Shown here piece by piece: positions 62,133-64,000 of a stretch of DNA of 64,000 nucleotides. The stretch's first letter is position 1; the number at the start of each line of letters is the position of its first letter. Location: assembly GCF_004792695.1 (NCBI RefSeq), contig NZ_SRXU01000002.1:372001-436000 (forward strand), in the 5' to 3' direction. The DNA is from Sphingomonas naasensis (GTDB taxonomy: Bacteria; Pseudomonadota; Alphaproteobacteria; Sphingomonadales; Sphingomonadaceae). The notes beneath the pieces were generated by a model. It had not been told where the DNA came from. It was given only the letters and a program-made list of their open reading frames with translations, and did not search any database. Position numbers and translations under genes: made by a program.

Positions 62133-62157
62133 AATACCCATTAACACGATGGGTATT
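62133..62157. promoter_or_regulatory. Perfect dyad AATACCCAT-N7-ATGGGTATT
   Basis: Nine-base arms (62133-62141, 62149-62157) with a 7-base spacer. It abuts the start of the glycine-rich gene, so it can block transcription or translation of the pair. AT-rich against the surrounding sequence; binder unknown. Confidence 0.65.
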
Positions 62158-62187
62158 AAATTGCAAGAAATATCGTTCGGGACCGCG

Positions 62188-62910
62188 TCATGGCTTGCCG
62201 GTCAGCAGCGCCCGCGCCCAGTCCTCGCGGCCTTCGCGCCCGGCCTTCGCAGCGGCGGCGGCATGATCATAGTCGACGCCACGGAAGCGGACCTCGACGC
62301 CCTCGACGATCGCATAGCGGGCGCGCGGATCTTCGCCTTCGACGACATAGGGCAAGGGGTGATCGTCATGAAATCCCTGCAGCCCCACGCTGCCGGGATT
62401 GGCCACGCATCGGCCGTCGGCGAGCCGCTCCAGCCCCGGAATATGCGAATGCCCGCACAGCGTCAGCAGCTCGCGCCGATCGCCCAGCCGCTCGGCAATC
62501 TCCGCCGCGGTTGCGCGGCGAAGGCCATCGGCGTCGACCGTCTCGAGAAAATGCTCGACGTCGCTGCGCGGCGTGCCGTGGCACAGGAAGAGCCCGTCGA
62601 GCGTCAGCGTCTCGGGCAGCGCGGCCAGCCACTTGTGTTGCGCCTCGGACAGTCGCGGCAGGGTGAATGCGTCGGACGCGTTCATCCGCTCGGGCGCGAC
62701 GTGGAGCAGTTGCCGCTCGTGATTGCCGGCGATCGTCGGCCAGCCGCGCGCGATCAGCCAGTCGGCGGTCTCCGCCGGCCAGAGCGGACCCGACAGGCTG
62801 TCGCCGAGATTGAGGAAACGGGTGCACCCCTGCATCGCGGCATCGGCGGCGACCGCTTCCAGCGCGGGCAGATTGCCGTGGATATCGGACAGGACCGCGA
62901 CGCGGCTCAC
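62188..62910 (-). CDS. Metallophosphoesterase family protein
   Basis: 240 residues of the calcineurin-like phosphoesterase fold: VAVLSDIHGNLPAL (DxH), LGDSLSGP (GD), TIAGNHERQ (GNHE), CHGTP and CGHSHIPG metal/active-site motifs are complete. The start GTG at 62910 overlaps the rimM TGA (GTGA), so it is translationally coupled to rimM. Resembles the YfcE/serine-threonine phosphatase-like or dinucleotide-phosphatase groups; substrate not determinable. Confidence 0.92.
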   Translation of the reverse strand: MSRVAVLSDIHGNLPALEAVAADAAMQGCTRFLNLGDSLSGPLWPAETADWLIARGWPTIAGNHERQLLHVAPERMNASDAFTLPRLSEAQHKWLAALPETLTLDGLFLCHGTPRSDVEHFLETVDADGLRRATAAEIAERLGDRRELLTLCGHSHIPGLERLADGRCVANPGSVGLQGFHDDHPLPYVVEGEDPRARYAIVEGVEVRFRGVDYDHAAAAAKAGREGREDWARALLTGKP

Positions 62911-63380
62911 GCGATGAACCCGGAATCCACCACCAGCCGCGCATCGTTCCACTCGGGCACCGCCTCGGGCCGCATCGGCACCATGAAGCGCTTGCCGTCG
63001 AGTCGCTCGATCTCGAGCACGTCACCGGCGCCGTAGTTGTCGATCGCCACCACCGAACCGATCGCATCGCCGTCGGTCGAGGTCACGGCGAGGCCGAGCA
63101 GATCGACATGATAATATTCGCCCTCGCCGAGCGGCGGCAGCGCCGAGCGCGGGACGGTGAGCGCGGTACCGCGCAGCGCCTCGGCGGCGTTGCGGTCGGC
63201 GACCTCGGCGAAGCGCGCGATCGCGCCATTGGCACCGTGCCGCACGCTCTTCAGCGTCAGCGCCCCGCCGTTGAACGTCTTGTACGCGCCGATATCGTCG
63301 GCGAAGACCTTGAGGCGGACCTCGCCGGCGATGCCGTGCGCGCCGATGATCGCGGCAAGCGTGACGGGGCGCTCGCTCAT
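62907..63380 (-). CDS. rimM: Ribosome maturation factor RimM
   Basis: 157 residues; assists assembly of the 30S head domain and binds S19. N-terminal LAAIIGAHGIAGEVRLKVF, ALRGTALTVPRSALPPLGEGEYYHVDLLGLAV and the C-terminal PRC-barrel-like VLEIERLDGKRFMVPM...VDSGFI segments are standard. Follows rpsP after the small gene at 63402 and is coupled to the downstream phosphoesterase. Confidence 0.97.
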   Translation of the reverse strand: MSERPVTLAAIIGAHGIAGEVRLKVFADDIGAYKTFNGGALTLKSVRHGANGAIARFAEVADRNAAEALRGTALTVPRSALPPLGEGEYYHVDLLGLAVTSTDGDAIGSVVAIDNYGAGDVLEIERLDGKRFMVPMRPEAVPEWNDARLVVDSGFIA

Positions 63381-63401
63381 CGCCGCCCCGCCGCGCCGGG
63401 C

Positions 63402-63551
63402 TCAGCCCTCGGGCGAGCCGGGCTGGTGTGACGGCGCGTCGTCGCCGCCTTCCGCAGGCGCGTCGGCAGACGCACCTGCAGGGTTGGTCCGGGTGTCGCC
63501 GGGGTTCTCACGATCCTCGGTATCCGGACCGGTTTCGGGTTTGCTGGCCAT
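63402..63551 (-). CDS. Small acidic protein, 49 residues
   Basis: MASKPETGPDTEDRENPGDT start, rich in Pro, Asp, Gly and Ala, apparently disordered. AGGAAA lies about eight bases before the ATG. It sits between rpsP and rimM in the operon direction, and its composition echoes the 46-residue product at 39142. Not a standard member of the operon; function unknown. Confidence 0.6.
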   Translation of the reverse strand: MASKPETGPDTEDRENPGDTRTNPAGASADAPAEGGDDAPSHQPGSPEG

Positions 63552-63608
63552 CGCGCTTTCCTTGGGACGGATCTGGTCCGACAGAACGCACGATGGCCGG
63601 CAAGTGCC

Positions 63609-64000
63609 TCAGCCTTCCGACTTTTCTTCGGCGGCTTCGGCCGGAGCCTCGGCAGCGGCTTCCGCGGCGGGAGCCTCTTCCGCAGTCGCTTCGGCGGCCG
63701 GAGCCTCCTCGGCGGCAGGCGCGGCTTCCTCGGTCACTTCGGCGGGAGCCTCGGCAACTTCCTCGGCGGCCGGAGCGGCTTCCTCGACGGCGGGCTCTTC
63801 AGCGACCGGCTCGGGCGCCGGCGCGGCGGCTGCCTCGGCAGCGGCTTCCTCGGCGGCCTTGGCCTTCTCGGCACGCTCTTCAGCGCGCTCGACGGCCTTC
63901 TCGCCCGGCTTGCCCTTGTTGGGGTTGTTGCGCGCGGTGCGCTCCTTGACGCCGATGACGTCGAGGAAACGGGCGACGCGGTCGGTCGGCTGCGCGCCGA
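63609..64000 (-). CDS. rpsP: 30S ribosomal protein S16, long C-terminal extension (N-terminus beyond window)
   Basis: The window holds the last 130 codons. [13 protein letters not shown] is the typical end of S16; after [24 protein letters not shown] the sequence continues as about 90 residues rich in Ala, Glu and Pro with no hydrophobic core, an extension not found in E. coli S16. The start lies past base 64000. Order rpsP-small gene-rimM is retained. The tail sequence is repetitive at DNA level. Confidence 0.9.
   Translation of the reverse strand, partial: GAQPTDRVARFLDVIGVKERTARNNPNKGKPGEKAVERAEERAEKAKAAEEAAAEAAAAPAPEPVAEEPAVEEAAPAAEEVAEAPAEVTEEAAPAAEEAPAAEATAEEAPAAEAAAEAPAEAAEEKSEG

Noticed and set aside
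63609..63840. Repetitive GCCGAGGCC-type DNA at the right edge
   Set aside because: Codes for the Ala/Glu-rich S16 tail in frame; not an independent repeat element.

Overview
The window is a 64 kb piece of chromosome from a high-GC alphaproteobacterium, most likely of the sphingomonad group (Sphingomonadales). Evidence: two large TonB-dependent receptors, the gene order divL-like / tsaE / amgK / murU / addB / addA / trxA, general-stress (EcfG-type) promoter motifs, GTG/TTG starts and strongly GC-biased codon use. I see no rRNA, tRNA, CRISPR array, insertion sequence or prophage. Coding is dense; the longest gene-free stretch is about 270 bases, upstream of asd.

Region 1 (1-7.5 kb): a nutrient-uptake locus read leftward, consisting of a TIGR01782-like TonB receptor (runs off the left edge), a LacI-family repressor, a NamZ-like exo-N-acetylmuramidase and a DOMON-like protein, then a DUF4126 membrane protein, a second DOMON-like paralogue, tyrS and a PilZ-domain protein. 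A perfect LacI-type palindrome sits in the receptor promoter. Region 2 (7.5-25.6 kb): DNA repair and cell-wall recycling: recG, sdhE, mfd, trxA, addA, addB, murU, amgK, tsaE and a DivL-like pseudo-histidine kinase with Tyr in place of the phosphoacceptor His. Several intergenic gaps here hold GC-rich inverted-repeat elements whose purine-rich arms appear to serve as ribosome binding sites. NamZ, AmgK and MurU would together take MurNAc to UDP-MurNAc.

Region 3 (25.3-43.8 kb): small stress/membrane proteins, a second TonB receptor, ahcY with a perfect 20-bp palindrome upstream, exported proteins, a TolB-like beta-propeller protein with a XylR-like operator, an AlkD-like glycosylase, YqgE/AlgH, a peroxiredoxin, amn, a SIMPL protein, an M2 peptidase, an alpha/beta hydrolase and a GFA protein. 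Region 4 (43.8-54.8 kb): a marR-emrA-emrB efflux operon, a chemoreceptor, asd, an S9 peptidase, soxR with a textbook 19-bp-spacer target promoter driving a VOC protein, and a CGNR regulator divergent from a lipocalin-like protein.

Region 5 (54.8-64 kb): rplS-trmD and rimM-rpsP, normally one ribosomal/tRNA-modification operon, are separated by about 6 kb of accessory genes: SRPBCC, AdaA, a proline-rich mosaic surface protein, a thioredoxin-reductase-like flavoprotein, a TIGR04222/glycine-rich gene pair and a phosphoesterase. rpsP runs off the right edge. Three very small genes with good ribosome binding sites (39142, 54881 and 63551 starts) were found by eye.
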